A stretch of DNA of 36,262 nt from Candidatus Makaraimicrobium thalassicum. GTDB taxonomy: Bacteria; Omnitrophota; Gorgyraeia; Tantalellales; Tantalellaceae. Shown here in pieces: positions 16,353 to 24,617 of the stretch. Under the pieces are notes generated by a model, which made no database searches, was not told where the DNA came from, and saw only the letters and a list, made by a program, of their open reading frames with translations. The stretch lies in NCBI GenBank assembly GCA_003644505.1, contig QNCM01000001.1, positions 48,001-84,262 on the forward strand. Direction: 5' to 3'. A program made the translations under genes and the position numbers. The stretch's first letter is position 1, and each line of letters starts with the position of its first letter.

Positions 16353-17090
16353 CTATCCTCTGACCGATCTGCGCCTTTTCCTTCCGAAATACGCGAGTGA
16401 CACGCCGCCCATCAGGAACAACACAGAGCTTACAGGTTCAGGGGTTGTCAGCTCAAATGCCATGTCAATCTTTTTGCCCTGATTATATTTATGCTCCCCC
16501 AATGACTCCCATATTCCCTGCCCGTTTTTATCTACGACCGCTTCATCATTCCAGTGGTCATTCGAAGTCTTCCATCCCCAGGTCTTGTAGCTCTCGTCAT
16601 TTGGGTTAGCAGGATCAGGCTGTGCCGCGATGGATATCCAGTAGATCGTGCCCTGTGTCTGGTCAAAGGGGCTCCATGTGATATTTGCATCCCACCTGTA
16701 GCCATGATGCTCGGCCAATATCTGCCAATCATCCTTATACCCGCTAAACGCATCAATATCGACTGTGTGAAGGCACTGGCCGGGATGGCTAAACGTAGTC
16801 GTGGTGGCCGGAACATCTCTCCAGAACTTGATCTGGAAAGCCGTGGAAGGCGATTGGTCGGTTCCCGGATCATCTGTATACGAACCCCACCAGTGTATGT
16901 CAGTCACAGGCTTGCCATCCAGACACTCAAAGTCATCCGCTACAAGAGGCTTAGTATCGTAGGACAGGATATCATAACCTTCTGCCCAGTCCGGCTTCTG
17001 TGACCATTTTATATCCCCCTGCGCGTCCGCCTGAACGCTTATCCCGATCAAGAGAAACGCCGCCGCAAGAATTATCAAAGATCTTTTCAT
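16353..17090 (-). CDS. PEP-CTERM sorted surface protein (copy 2)
   Basis: A 245-residue paralogue of the neighbouring gene, with the same architecture: signal peptide (about 1-23, ending VQADA), VADDFECLDGKPVTDIHWWGS, the IYWISIAAQPDP segment, WGWKTSNDHWND, and a C-terminal PEP motif with helix and RKRRRS end. The Trp/Asp-rich blocks are conserved between copies while loops differ. A Gly/purine-rich Shine-Dalgarno (GGGGGGAGG) precedes the ATG. It carries its own promoter in the end of proS and a terminator after its stop, so it is expressed separately from the housekeeping genes on either side. Function unknown; presumed anchored or released at the cell surface. Confidence 0.88.
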   Translation of the reverse strand: MKRSLIILAAAFLLIGISVQADAQGDIKWSQKPDWAEGYDILSYDTKPLVADDFECLDGKPVTDIHWWGSYTDDPGTDQSPSTAFQIKFWRDVPATTTTFSHPGQCLHTVDIDAFSGYKDDWQILAEHHGYRWDANITWSPFDQTQGTIYWISIAAQPDPANPNDESYKTWGWKTSNDHWNDEAVVDKNGQGIWESLGEHKYNQGKKIDMAFELTTPEPVSSVLFLMGGVSLAYFGRKRRRSVRG

Positions 17091-17146
17091 GCTTGCCTCC
17101 CCCCTTCCTTTTTTATTATGCCGTTATTCTTTAATCCTATACTTCC

Positions 17147-17175
17147 TTTGTATTACTGCTATCGGATAATGTCAA
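17147..17175 (-). promoter_or_regulatory. Promoter for the PEP-CTERM pair, inside the proS 3' end
   Basis: Minus strand TTGACA (17170-17175), 17 bases, TACAAA (17147-17152). The -35 overlaps the last codons of proS. The predicted start near 17140 leaves about 50 bases of leader before the ATG at 17090. Confidence 0.6.
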
Positions 17176-18889
17176 GGGTAAAATGCACTCGCAATTTAGC
17201 CCTTACATGCTCCACTAAGGCGTCCTTGTCAACAAGGTCTTTCTTCCCGGAAGCCCTTTCCTTGACTTCTATTTTGCCATCTTTCAGATTTTTTTCGCCT
17301 ATTATGACCTGGATGGGGAAGCCGACCAGGTCGGCGTCCTTGAACTTTATACCCGGTGATCTTTCCCTGTCATCTATTATAACGTCAACGCCGGCCTGTT
17401 TCAGTTCTTCATAGATACGTTCCGCGGCGTCAGCCAGTTCTTTATTCCCTTTTTTAAGCGGCATCACCACAACCTCGCACGGGCTCAGGGATGCCGGCCA
17501 TACTATGCCGTCTTTGTCGTGGCTCGCCTCTATCAGCGCGGCGGGTATCCGGTTGACGCCTATACCGTAACAGCCCATGATCACGGGCCGGTGTCTGCCT
17601 TTCGCGTCGAGGAACGACGCGTTCAAAGGCTCTGAATATTTTGTACCGAGCTTGAAGGTGTGGCCGATCTCTATCGCGTTCCTGATCTCTATTCCGCCGC
17701 CGCATTTAGGACACGGGTCGGTTCCGGTTATGACCCTGGCGTCAAACCATCCGGTTACGCTGAAATCCCTGCCCGGGGTGACATTGCGGATGTGTTTATC
17801 CTTCTCGTTAGCACCGGTGACAGCGCCGGCCATACCGCGCACGGCAGTATCGGCCAGTACGCGTATAGACAGCCCCACAGGCCCTGAAAAGCCCATTGGG
17901 CCGCCGGTCACCTCTTTTACCCTGCGTTCATCAGCCAGCGCAAGCGTTCTGGCCTTGAGGTAGTTCTTGATCTTCGTCTCATTGGCGTCATGATCTCCTC
18001 TTATGAGCACCGCGACAGGCTCATTATCAGCCATGTATATAAGCGTCTTTATGATCTCTGACGGCTTGACCTTCAGGTAACCGCTGACATCACGCACAGT
18101 GCTTTTATCCGGTGTGACAACATCTTCGATGTTCCCGGCGCGCCCGGCAGAGCCGGCGGGCGCTTCTTCCGGTCTCACGGAAGCTATCTCAACACTTGCC
18201 GCGTACCCGCATGACGCGCACACAACGATCCTGTCTTCCCCGATCTCCGACGGGACCATGAATTCGTGGGATACCGTGCCGCCCATAAGCCCGGGGTCCG
18301 CTTCCACGGCCACATAAGGCAGGCCGCACCTCTCAAAGATCCGGCAGTAGGCGTCGTACATGGCCTTGTAACTTTTTTCCATGGAGCCGGCGTCAACGTC
18401 GAAACTGTAGGCGTCCTTCATTATGAACTCGCAGCTGCGCACCACGCCGAATCTCGGCCGAATCTCGTCACGGAACTTCGTCTGGACCTGGTAAAGGCAG
18501 AGCGGGAAATCCTTGTATGACCTCGCTTCGCCGGAGACAAGGTCTGTAACGACCTCTTCATGCGTCGGTCCGAGAGCGACTTCCTTTCCGTGCCGGTCCG
18601 TGTATTTTATCATCACATCGCCCATATCATCATACCGGCCCGTCCGTTTCCACAGTTCAGGGGGCTGCAGCGCCGGCATCAGAAGCTCCACCGCTCCCGC
18701 GCGGTCCATCTCCTCGCGGATGATATCCATGGTCTTGCGCAGCACCCTGTACCCCATGGGAAGGTATGTATACGCCCCTGCAGTAAGGCGCCTGATAAGC
18801 CCCGCTCGTACCATAAGCTTATGGCTTACCGCTTCCGCCTCCTGCGGGTTCTCTTTTAACGTCGGAATAAACGCGCTGGACCATCTCAT
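17159..18889 (-). CDS. proS: Prolyl-tRNA synthetase (bacterial type with editing domain)
   Basis: Charges tRNA-Pro. The 576-residue class II enzyme has motif 1 around LPMGYRVLRKTMDIIREEMDRAGAVELLMP, motif 2 (VQTKFRDEIRPRFGVVRSCEF, about 135-155) and motif 3 (GCYGIGVNRIPAALIE, about 440-455). Between motifs 2 and 3 lies the INS editing domain (about 225-400), which hydrolyses mischarged Ala-tRNA. The C-terminal anticodon-binding domain follows. Cys pairs CASCGY and CPKCGGG flank the insertion and may hold zinc. A short Ala/Gly-rich segment (EEAPAGSAGRAG) is low complexity. Location next to ispG and rseP is common in bacteria. Confidence 0.96.
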   Translation of the reverse strand: MRWSSAFIPTLKENPQEAEAVSHKLMVRAGLIRRLTAGAYTYLPMGYRVLRKTMDIIREEMDRAGAVELLMPALQPPELWKRTGRYDDMGDVMIKYTDRHGKEVALGPTHEEVVTDLVSGEARSYKDFPLCLYQVQTKFRDEIRPRFGVVRSCEFIMKDAYSFDVDAGSMEKSYKAMYDAYCRIFERCGLPYVAVEADPGLMGGTVSHEFMVPSEIGEDRIVVCASCGYAASVEIASVRPEEAPAGSAGRAGNIEDVVTPDKSTVRDVSGYLKVKPSEIIKTLIYMADNEPVAVLIRGDHDANETKIKNYLKARTLALADERRVKEVTGGPMGFSGPVGLSIRVLADTAVRGMAGAVTGANEKDKHIRNVTPGRDFSVTGWFDARVITGTDPCPKCGGGIEIRNAIEIGHTFKLGTKYSEPLNASFLDAKGRHRPVIMGCYGIGVNRIPAALIEASHDKDGIVWPASLSPCEVVVMPLKKGNKELADAAERIYEELKQAGVDVIIDDRERSPGIKFKDADLVGFPIQVIIGEKNLKDGKIEVKERASGKKDLVDKDALVEHVRAKLRVHFTLDIIR

Positions 18890-18910
18890 GCTCTGCTCCT
18901 CATCTGCTCC

Positions 18911-20023
18911 TCAGGCTTCATCCTCTTCCTTTCTGACCATAGCCGCCAGTTCCCTGACAGCGTTGGACGCCTCCACTGTCTTCACGATCCTGCCTTTACG
19001 GAAAACCACGCCCCTGCCCCTGCCGAACGCTACTCCTATATCGGCATTCTTCGCTTCACCCGGACCGTTCACCTCGCACCCCATTACAGCTATGACCAAC
19101 GGACTTTTCGCCCCTGGTCCTTCGCCTTTCGCCTTTCGGCTCCCCTCTCCCGCGTCCAGTCCGAGTTCATCCTCAAGTTCTCTGACCATGGGGACAAGGT
19201 CGACCTGGCAACGCCCGCATGTGGGGCAGGATATTATCTCGGGACCGAAATGCCTTACCCCCGCTGAAACAAGTATGCGCCTGGCCGTGTCGACTTCAAC
19301 GTCCGGGTCTCCGGTCAGGGATACCCTTATGGTATCCCCTATCCCGTCCAGAAGCAGCGCCCCTATGCCCACGCTCGACCTTACGATACCCCAGGCCGGC
19401 GTGCCAGTGGCGGTAATACCCAGATGGAACGGATAATCGCATTCAGCGGCCATTCTCCTGTAAGCCTCCACGGTCGCGGATACACTGGAGGATTTAAGCG
19501 AAATAACGATATCATTAAAATCCCTGCGGCGGAAATGTTCCAGGTACCTTAATAACGGGCTTACCATCGCGCCGGCCGGGGAAGCAGCCGCTCCGGCATC
19601 CGGCAGGGACCCGGAATTCACCCCCAGCCTGACCGGGATGCCTTTCTCAGACGCGGAATCGATGATCCTGTCAATATGCGCCGGGTTTGTTATATTCCCC
19701 GGATTGATCCTGATCTTGTCCGCGCCGTGCGTTATGGCCTCCAGCGCCAGTTTGTGATCAAAATGTATGTCCGCTATGATCGGGATGTGTATGCCGCTTT
19801 TGATCCGGGATATCGCCCGGGCCGACTCCGGCTCCCTCACCGCTACGCGCACCAGCTCGCACCCTTCTTTTTCCAGGCCGCGTATCTGGCGGACCGTCGC
19901 GTCCACGTCAAGAGTGTCCGTTTTCGTCATGGACTGGATGGCGACCGGATGCCCCGATCCGATCTTTACGCTGCCAACAGTGACCGTCCTCGTTTTCCTG
20001 CGCTGTATCATTTCGTTGCTCAT
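18911..20023 (-). CDS. ispG: 4-hydroxy-3-methylbut-2-en-1-yl diphosphate synthase
   Basis: Reductive step of the MEP isoprenoid pathway using a [4Fe-4S] cluster. The 370-residue protein has the TIM-barrel N-terminal domain (GSGHPVAIQSMTKTDTLDV, ADIHFDHKLAL, RINPGNI) and the cluster ligands CPTCGRC and MGCEVNGPGEA. Between these Cys motifs there is an extra Lys/Gly/Glu-rich stretch, GEGSRKAKGEGPGAKS, encoded by a 7-bp-period repeat (19107-19148). The ATG at 20023 is supported by the family N-terminus. It follows rseP after 69 bases containing a long hairpin (20041-20083). dxr, the second MEP enzyme here, is two genes upstream. Confidence 0.96.
   Translation of the reverse strand: MSNEMIQRRKTRTVTVGSVKIGSGHPVAIQSMTKTDTLDVDATVRQIRGLEKEGCELVRVAVREPESARAISRIKSGIHIPIIADIHFDHKLALEAITHGADKIRINPGNITNPAHIDRIIDSASEKGIPVRLGVNSGSLPDAGAAASPAGAMVSPLLRYLEHFRRRDFNDIVISLKSSSVSATVEAYRRMAAECDYPFHLGITATGTPAWGIVRSSVGIGALLLDGIGDTIRVSLTGDPDVEVDTARRILVSAGVRHFGPEIISCPTCGRCQVDLVPMVRELEDELGLDAGEGSRKAKGEGPGAKSPLVIAVMGCEVNGPGEAKNADIGVAFGRGRGVVFRKGRIVKTVEASNAVRELAAMVRKEEDEA
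19107..19148. repeat. 7-bp-period repeat inside ispG
   Basis: Six heptamer units in one phase on the plus strand: TTCGCCC, CTGGTCC, TTCGCCT, TTCGCCT, TTCGGCT and CCCCTCT. It encodes a linker inserted between the iron-sulfur Cys motifs of IspG. A different unit sequence from the scpB repeat, but the same period. Confidence 0.75.
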
Positions 20024-20040
20024 ATTTCGTCGCTATACCT

Positions 20041-20083
20041 GTTCCACTCCCGGAGTGATATCATCCCACTCCGGGAGTGGAAC
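20041..20083. repeat. Perfect 17-bp inverted repeat between rseP and ispG
   Basis: GTTCCACTCCCGGAGTG (20041-20057), a 9-base loop, then its exact complement (20067-20083). Each arm is itself nearly palindromic (CACTCCgGGAGTG), so cruciform or alternative folds are possible. No T-run follows on either strand, so it is not an ordinary intrinsic terminator. It could be an mRNA stability or processing element, a protein site, or a mobile repeat. Confidence 0.85.
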
Positions 20084-20092
20084 CACTATTTA

Positions 20093-21166
20093 CTATTTTC
20101 CTCCAAGCGGCGTGAATTTTAAAAGGTCCTGCCAGCTGACAAATAACGCGAAAACGATGAGCAGAACAAGGGCCACCTGCGTGATTATTTCCTGGACCCC
20201 CACGCTCAGAGGCCTTCCGCGGACTTTCTCAAGGGCAAGAAAAATAATGTGTCCACCGTCGAGCACGGGAAACGGCAGAAGATTGAATATCGCCAGCGCC
20301 ATGCTTACATGGGCCATTATAATAAGAAGAGGCACAATGCCAAGACGGGCAGCCTCGCCCATGAGATGCGCTATGCCTATAGGCCCGGAGACGGAAGTCT
20401 TCAGCGGCATACCGCCGGTAAGAAGAAGCCATATCCCCTTGTATGTCATGCCTGTGAGCACAAGCAGTCTCCTGCCCCCGAAATATACGGCGCGGAAGGG
20501 ATCATACGAAACAGAAAGTATCTTGCTCCTGGGAGCTATCCCGATCATCGGGCGTGAGATAGTCTGGCCGAAAATATTGGTAACATGCAATATCTCGGGT
20601 TCAACCCCCAGAGCCATCAGTTCTCCGTCACGCATTATCTCAATGTCCAAAACCGGCCCGTCGCCGGCAGACTCCTCCTTTATCGTCTCTACAATATCAT
20701 CCCAGTATTCGACCTCTTTGCCGTTGATAGAGAGGATACTGTCCCCTACCTTTACACCGGCCTTCTCGGCCGGATAATCTTTTAAGACCTGGCCGACCTC
20801 ATTCGAAAGCGTCGGCACGCCGATCATAAAAATAACGCTGAACAGGATAAAAGCAAAGATATAATTGGTGAGAGCACCCGCGGCGATAATCCAGAAACGG
20901 TGACCTGCGGGTTTGGAAGACAGTTCACCGGAGCCTCCTTTTGCCTCGGAAGGGTCCTCTCCGGCCATCTTTACGTATCCTCCAAAGGGGAACAACGAGA
21001 TCCTGTAATCCGTCCCCCCGGCTTTTACCCCGCACAGGCGTTTGCCAAACCCGAGCGAGAATACCTCAACTTCCACATCCAGCTTTTTTGCCGCCAGCAA
21101 ATGCCCTGCCTCATGAATAAGTATAAGCATGCTGAAAACTACCAGTACCAGAATAATCGTTAGCAA
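20093..21166 (-). CDS. rseP: RIP zinc metalloprotease RseP (site-2 protease family)
   Basis: Inner-membrane intramembrane protease that cleaves membrane substrates such as anti-sigma factors. The product has HEAGH in the first transmembrane helix (zinc ligands and catalytic Glu), the FGGYVKM segment, a periplasmic PDZ domain (GQVLKDYPAEKAGVKVGDSILSINGKEV) and the third zinc ligand in NLLPFPVLDGGH, with four predicted membrane segments. I prefer TTG at 21166 because AGGAGG lies 10 bases before it, giving 357 residues and a 7-base overlap with the dxr stop; a GTG at 21193 with a poor ribosome site is the alternative (366 residues). The dxr-rseP-ispG order is widely conserved. Confidence 0.94.
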   Translation of the reverse strand: MLTIILVLVVFSMLILIHEAGHLLAAKKLDVEVEVFSLGFGKRLCGVKAGGTDYRISLFPFGGYVKMAGEDPSEAKGGSGELSSKPAGHRFWIIAAGALTNYIFAFILFSVIFMIGVPTLSNEVGQVLKDYPAEKAGVKVGDSILSINGKEVEYWDDIVETIKEESAGDGPVLDIEIMRDGELMALGVEPEILHVTNIFGQTISRPMIGIAPRSKILSVSYDPFRAVYFGGRRLLVLTGMTYKGIWLLLTGGMPLKTSVSGPIGIAHLMGEAARLGIVPLLIIMAHVSMALAIFNLLPFPVLDGGHIIFLALEKVRGRPLSVGVQEIITQVALVLLIVFALFVSWQDLLKFTPLGGK

Positions 21167-22299
21167 TATCTCAACACCTCCTCGGCCGACCACTTTTCTG
21201 AAGCGATTATATCCTCCAGCGACGGGTCGTTCACCTTACTGTGTTTTTCAACCACTTTTTTTACAATCCGTCCGATATCCGTAAACCTGATCTTCTCCTC
21301 CAAGAACAGTTTCACGGCCGCTTCGTTGGAACCGTTCAGGACAGCAGGCATTGTTCCTCCCGCGCGCAGGGCTTCGAACGCCGCCTCAAGCGCCGGGAAT
21401 CTGTCAGTGTCCGGTTCTGAGAACGAAAGGCCGTTTATAACGGAAAAATTCACTCTCGGGAAATCGCTTTCAATTACCGCGGGGAAGGACAGTGCCCGCA
21501 ATATCGGGAACCGCATGTCCGGCCGGAACAGGCCGGCGCTGATGGTTCCGTCGATGAACTCTACCATAGAATGGATGATCGCCTCCGGATGGATAACGAC
21601 CTTTATTCTCTCCGGAGGCACGTCGAAAAGCCACCGCGCCTCTATGACCTCCAGCCCTTTGTTCATGAGTGTCGCGGAATCGACGGTTATCTTTCGGCCC
21701 ATGTCCCATTTGGGATGATCAAGTATCTGATCTATGGAAAGAGAATCAAACTCCTCCCGCTTCCTGTCTCTAAGCGGTCCGCCGCTGCCCGTAATATACA
21801 GTGTCCGCACGTCCTCGCTGCTCCTGCCTGCCAGGCATTGCATGACAGCGCTGTGTTCGCTGTCAACGGGCAGGATACGGGAAGAATTCTCTTCCGTGAG
21901 CCTTTTGATGATCATGCCGGCGCTGACCACGGGCTCTTTGCTTGCCAGCGCAACGGTCCTGCCGCGGTTCAATGCCGTGACAAGCGGTTTAAGGGCCTGC
22001 GTCCCTGAAATAGCCATGAAAACGATATCCGCGGGTTCTTCGGCAGCCAGGCGTTCAAGGCTCTCCGCGCCGGAATAGACCCTGGGGCCGGCAACCCTGT
22101 CTTTTAAACCGGGATAGAACCGTTCATTTCCAATGGCCACAACGGCCGGTTTGAACTCTTCAGCCTGTTCGACAAGCAGGGAAACGTTCTCGTTGCTGGA
22201 AATGGCCCGGACGCGGAACCGCCCGGGGTAATGCCTGACAACATCCAGGACATTCCTGCCGACAGACCCCGTAGACCCGAAAAGTATAATATCCTTCAT
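21160..22299 (-). CDS. dxr: 1-deoxy-D-xylulose 5-phosphate reductoisomerase
   Basis: Converts DXP to MEP using NADPH and a divalent metal, the committed step to IPP in this pathway. The 379-residue protein starts with MKDIILFGSTGSVGRNVLDV (NADPH-binding GSTGSVG), has VDSEHSAVMQCL (metal-binding DSEH), and HPKWDMGRKITVDSATLMNKGLE. The frame is open for 42 codons upstream, but those residues overlap cdsA and are not family-like, so the ATG at 22299 is used. That start has no good Shine-Dalgarno and lies 11 bases after the cdsA stop, which suggests coupling. The usual ANKE motif reads ASKE here. Confidence 0.95.
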   Translation of the reverse strand: MKDIILFGSTGSVGRNVLDVVRHYPGRFRVRAISSNENVSLLVEQAEEFKPAVVAIGNERFYPGLKDRVAGPRVYSGAESLERLAAEEPADIVFMAISGTQALKPLVTALNRGRTVALASKEPVVSAGMIIKRLTEENSSRILPVDSEHSAVMQCLAGRSSEDVRTLYITGSGGPLRDRKREEFDSLSIDQILDHPKWDMGRKITVDSATLMNKGLEVIEARWLFDVPPERIKVVIHPEAIIHSMVEFIDGTISAGLFRPDMRFPILRALSFPAVIESDFPRVNFSVINGLSFSEPDTDRFPALEAAFEALRAGGTMPAVLNGSNEAAVKLFLEEKIRFTDIGRIVKKVVEKHSKVNDPSLEDIIASEKWSAEEVLRYC

Positions 22300-22310
22300 A
22301 AGACGCCGCG

Positions 22311-23147
22311 TTAAAAGGTTTTTACGTAAAAATAAAAGACCGGGACCGTGAACAACAGGCTGTCTATCAGGTCGAGAACACCTCCGATACCGCCCAGATA
22401 AGAACCTGAATCTTTCGCGCCGCAATCCCTTTTGATAAGACTTTCCGCCAGATCCCCTATCTGCCCCAGCGTTGCCAGCATGATCCCCAGCACAAAAAGA
22501 TGCGAAAATGAAAAACCCGTAAGATATCTGCCTGCCAGAACGGCGATCACGAGGCTCACTAAGATCCCGCCGAGAGTGCCTTCTTTGGTCTTCTTCGGGC
22601 TGATCCTGGGGATAAGCTCAGTCCTCCCGAAACGGCTTCCCAGGAGATACGCCCCGACATCCGCGCTTTTGGTAACAAGAATAAGAAAGATCACAAGGTT
22701 AGCCCCGTTTTCCAGGAACCTGAGCTTCACGAAAAAAGAAAAGAACCAGCCGATATAAAAAAACGAGAATACGGTGAGCGCCGTGCTGATAAGATGGTCA
22801 TGCGCGTTATCGCGCCTGGTGAACTGCAAAGTGAACGCTAAAAGGCTCGCCGCGACGATCAGGAGCGGCTCAAGATTCTTCAGCTCCGGCAGACCGTTCC
22901 CCAGGAATATAACGACCGGGATAAGACCTCCCACGAGCGTGCCGAAATACTTATAAACGAATATTTTCCTGTTTTCGACCAGGCGGAAAAACTCGAACTG
23001 TCCCAGAGCCACAAATAACACTATAACCAGACAGAACAACCAGCCGGGGAACAGATAAACGGCCGTTGCCACAAAACCGATCAGTATAAGGCTGACAATG
23101 GTCCTCCGGAGGAAGTTATTCACCGAACCTCCTGTCGCGGCCGGCAT
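22311..23147 (-). CDS. cdsA: Phosphatidate cytidylyltransferase (CDP-diacylglycerol synthase)
   Basis: Makes CDP-diacylglycerol from CTP and phosphatidate at the inner membrane. The 278-residue protein has about seven or eight hydrophobic segments and the family's C-terminal signature, here KDSGSYLGGIGGVLDLIDSLLFTVPVFYF (only the core residues KDSG, GG, LD and DSLL are decisive). Two starts are possible: ATG at 23147 (GGAGG only 3 bases before) or GTG at 23123 (AGGAGG 4 bases before, giving MNNFLRRT, more like the family). Either overlaps the uppS end. Substrate phosphatidate comes from PlsC (3384-4007). Confidence 0.93.
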   Translation of the reverse strand: MPAATGGSVNNFLRRTIVSLILIGFVATAVYLFPGWLFCLVIVLFVALGQFEFFRLVENRKIFVYKYFGTLVGGLIPVVIFLGNGLPELKNLEPLLIVAASLLAFTLQFTRRDNAHDHLISTALTVFSFFYIGWFFSFFVKLRFLENGANLVIFLILVTKSADVGAYLLGSRFGRTELIPRISPKKTKEGTLGGILVSLVIAVLAGRYLTGFSFSHLFVLGIMLATLGQIGDLAESLIKRDCGAKDSGSYLGGIGGVLDLIDSLLFTVPVFYFYVKTF

Positions 23148-23814
23148 ATTCCTCCAACGCTATTTCCAGTTCAGCGGCATTAAAATCAGGCCACAGGACG
23201 TCGGTCACGTAAAACTCGGAATAAGCCGACTGCCATAAGAGGAAATTGCTGAGGCGCATCTCACCGCTGGTGCGGATGATCAGATCCGGATCCGGGAGTC
23301 CGGCGGTATAAAGAAATTTTTCGAAATCCTCTTCGCTCCAGGAAGAAATATCCATGCCGGGTCCTCCCGGCCTCCCGCAAACCGCCTTCACCGCGTCGAG
23401 TATCTCCTGCCTTCCGCCGTAACTCAGGGCCACTGTAAGGATCATGCCGGTGTTGGCAGAGGTCTCTTCCCTGAAATCCCCGACCGCGTCCTGTAAAGAG
23501 CGGGGAAGATCATCAAGCCGCCCTATCACATTGAATTTTATATTGTTCCGCTTCATCTTTTCCATGTTCTTCTTCAATGTCTGCTCGATCAGGGCCATGA
23601 GCGCATCTACCTCTTTCCGGGGACGTTTCCAGTTTTCCGCGGAAAAAGCGTACAGGGTGAGGGCTTTTATCCCTGACCGGGCGCAGGCTTCGATCACAGT
23701 GTTGGAGGCCTGCACCCCGGAGCGGTGTCCCATTATGCGGGGGAGTCCTCTTTTTTTTGCCCACCTCCCGTTGCCGTCCATAACGATCGCAATATGCTGC
23801 GGAAGTCTTTCCAC
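23116..23814 (-). CDS. uppS: Undecaprenyl diphosphate synthase (cis-prenyltransferase)
   Basis: Elongates farnesyl diphosphate with IPP to the C55 lipid carrier used for peptidoglycan and O-antigen. The 232-residue protein has HIAIVMDGNGRWAKKRGLPR with the catalytic D13, HRSGV, LTLYAFSAENWKRP, and the C-terminal DLIIRTSGEMRLSNFLLWQSAYSEF region (RTSGE-x-RLSNF and W-x-x-Y/A-E). Starts with GTG at 23814, preceded by GAGGAG. Heads a run with cdsA, dxr, rseP and ispG that provides both its substrate route and lipid synthesis. Confidence 0.96.
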   Translation of the reverse strand: MERLPQHIAIVMDGNGRWAKKRGLPRIMGHRSGVQASNTVIEACARSGIKALTLYAFSAENWKRPRKEVDALMALIEQTLKKNMEKMKRNNIKFNVIGRLDDLPRSLQDAVGDFREETSANTGMILTVALSYGGRQEILDAVKAVCGRPGGPGMDISSWSEEDFEKFLYTAGLPDPDLIIRTSGEMRLSNFLLWQSAYSEFYVTDVLWPDFNAAELEIALEEYAGRDRRFGE

Positions 23815-23837
23815 TCAGTCTCCTCTGATTAAAGACG

Positions 23838-23866
23838 GATATACACGGATCTGCGCGGCGTTACAA
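23838..23866 (-). promoter_or_regulatory. Possible promoter for the uppS run
   Basis: Minus strand TTGTAA (23861-23866), 17 bases, TATATC (23838-23843), in the 99-base gap between the OmpA-like gene and uppS. Spacing is ideal but both hexamers are imperfect. Confidence 0.35.
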
Positions 23867-23913
23867 AAACCCGCCCCAAAAGAAGAAAGATCACAGAAAT
23901 CTGTATTTAAACT

Positions 23914-24594
23914 TTACTTTATAATATCGTCTTCCGTATGTCTGGCCGCGTTCTCCTGCCTTTTCTCCATGAATTCAGGCAGGATCAGGATCTCGACCCT
24001 CCGGTTCTTCGCGCGCCCCTGCGCCGTCGCGTTTGAGGCCAGCGACCGGTGCTTGCCGTGTCCGATAGCGGACAATCTTGCCGAAGGGATGCCCCTGCCC
24101 ACGAGATAATGAAGGACGTTGGTAGCTCTGGCGGTCGAAAGCTCCCAGTTGGATTTCCATTTGGAATATTTTATGGGCACGTTATCGGTATGTCCGCTGA
24201 CACCGATATTCTTGTCCGGGACCTTCTTTTTTATCACTTTCGCGACCTTATTAAGGACCGGGTAAGCCACTTCCTTTAGCTCCGCCTTTCCCGAATCGAA
24301 CAGGACGTCATCGGATAATATGATGACCAGCCCCTGCTCATCCATCTTCAGGGATACGCGTTTATCGGCGATCTGACCCTGAAGTTTTTCCTCCAGCATG
24401 CGTTTGACCTCCGCGAACCTTTCATGCTCTTTCTTTCGCTGCCTTTCGAGGTCACTGATCTTCACCTTTAATTCTTTGATCTTCTTTTTGCTGCGGGGAC
24501 TCTGTTTATAAAAGTTTACCGCGCAACCCGACACCATCAAGCTTGACGCCATAAGCGCCACCGCACCGGCCAGAAAAAACTTCTTCATTCGCAT
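23914..24594 (-). CDS. OmpA-family peptidoglycan-binding lipoprotein
   Basis: A 226-residue outer-membrane or periplasmic lipoprotein. The signal peptide ends in a lipobox MVSGC (C24, lipidated). Residues about 35-85 are charged and form a predicted coiled coil (KKKIKELKVKISDLERQRKK). The C-terminal OmpA/MotB-type domain contains DVLFDSGKAELKE, GVSGHTDNVPI, WELSTARATNVLHYLV and GHGKHRSLASNATAQGRAKNRRVEI, which bind peptidoglycan. The layout resembles the Pal or MotB-like 'OmpA family' lipoproteins. The ATG at 24594 follows AAAGGAGG; the open frame upstream runs through a hairpin and is rejected. Role: tethering outer membrane to cell wall, by inference. Confidence 0.88.
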   Translation of the reverse strand: MRMKKFFLAGAVALMASSLMVSGCAVNFYKQSPRSKKKIKELKVKISDLERQRKKEHERFAEVKRMLEEKLQGQIADKRVSLKMDEQGLVIILSDDVLFDSGKAELKEVAYPVLNKVAKVIKKKVPDKNIGVSGHTDNVPIKYSKWKSNWELSTARATNVLHYLVGRGIPSARLSAIGHGKHRSLASNATAQGRAKNRRVEILILPEFMEKRQENAARHTEDDIIK

Positions 24595-24617
24595 ATCAGC
24601 CTCCTTTAAATGAGCAC

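Noticed and set aside
22300-22425. N-terminal extension of dxr to 22425
   Set aside because: The added 42 residues are Arg-rich, overlap cdsA and have no family similarity; the enzyme begins at the NADPH-binding segment from 22299.
23815-23913. ACAGATTTCTGT and T-rich stretch after the OmpA-like gene as an intrinsic terminator
   Set aside because: Stem of 5 bp with a 2-base loop is too weak, and the T-rich part is interrupted.
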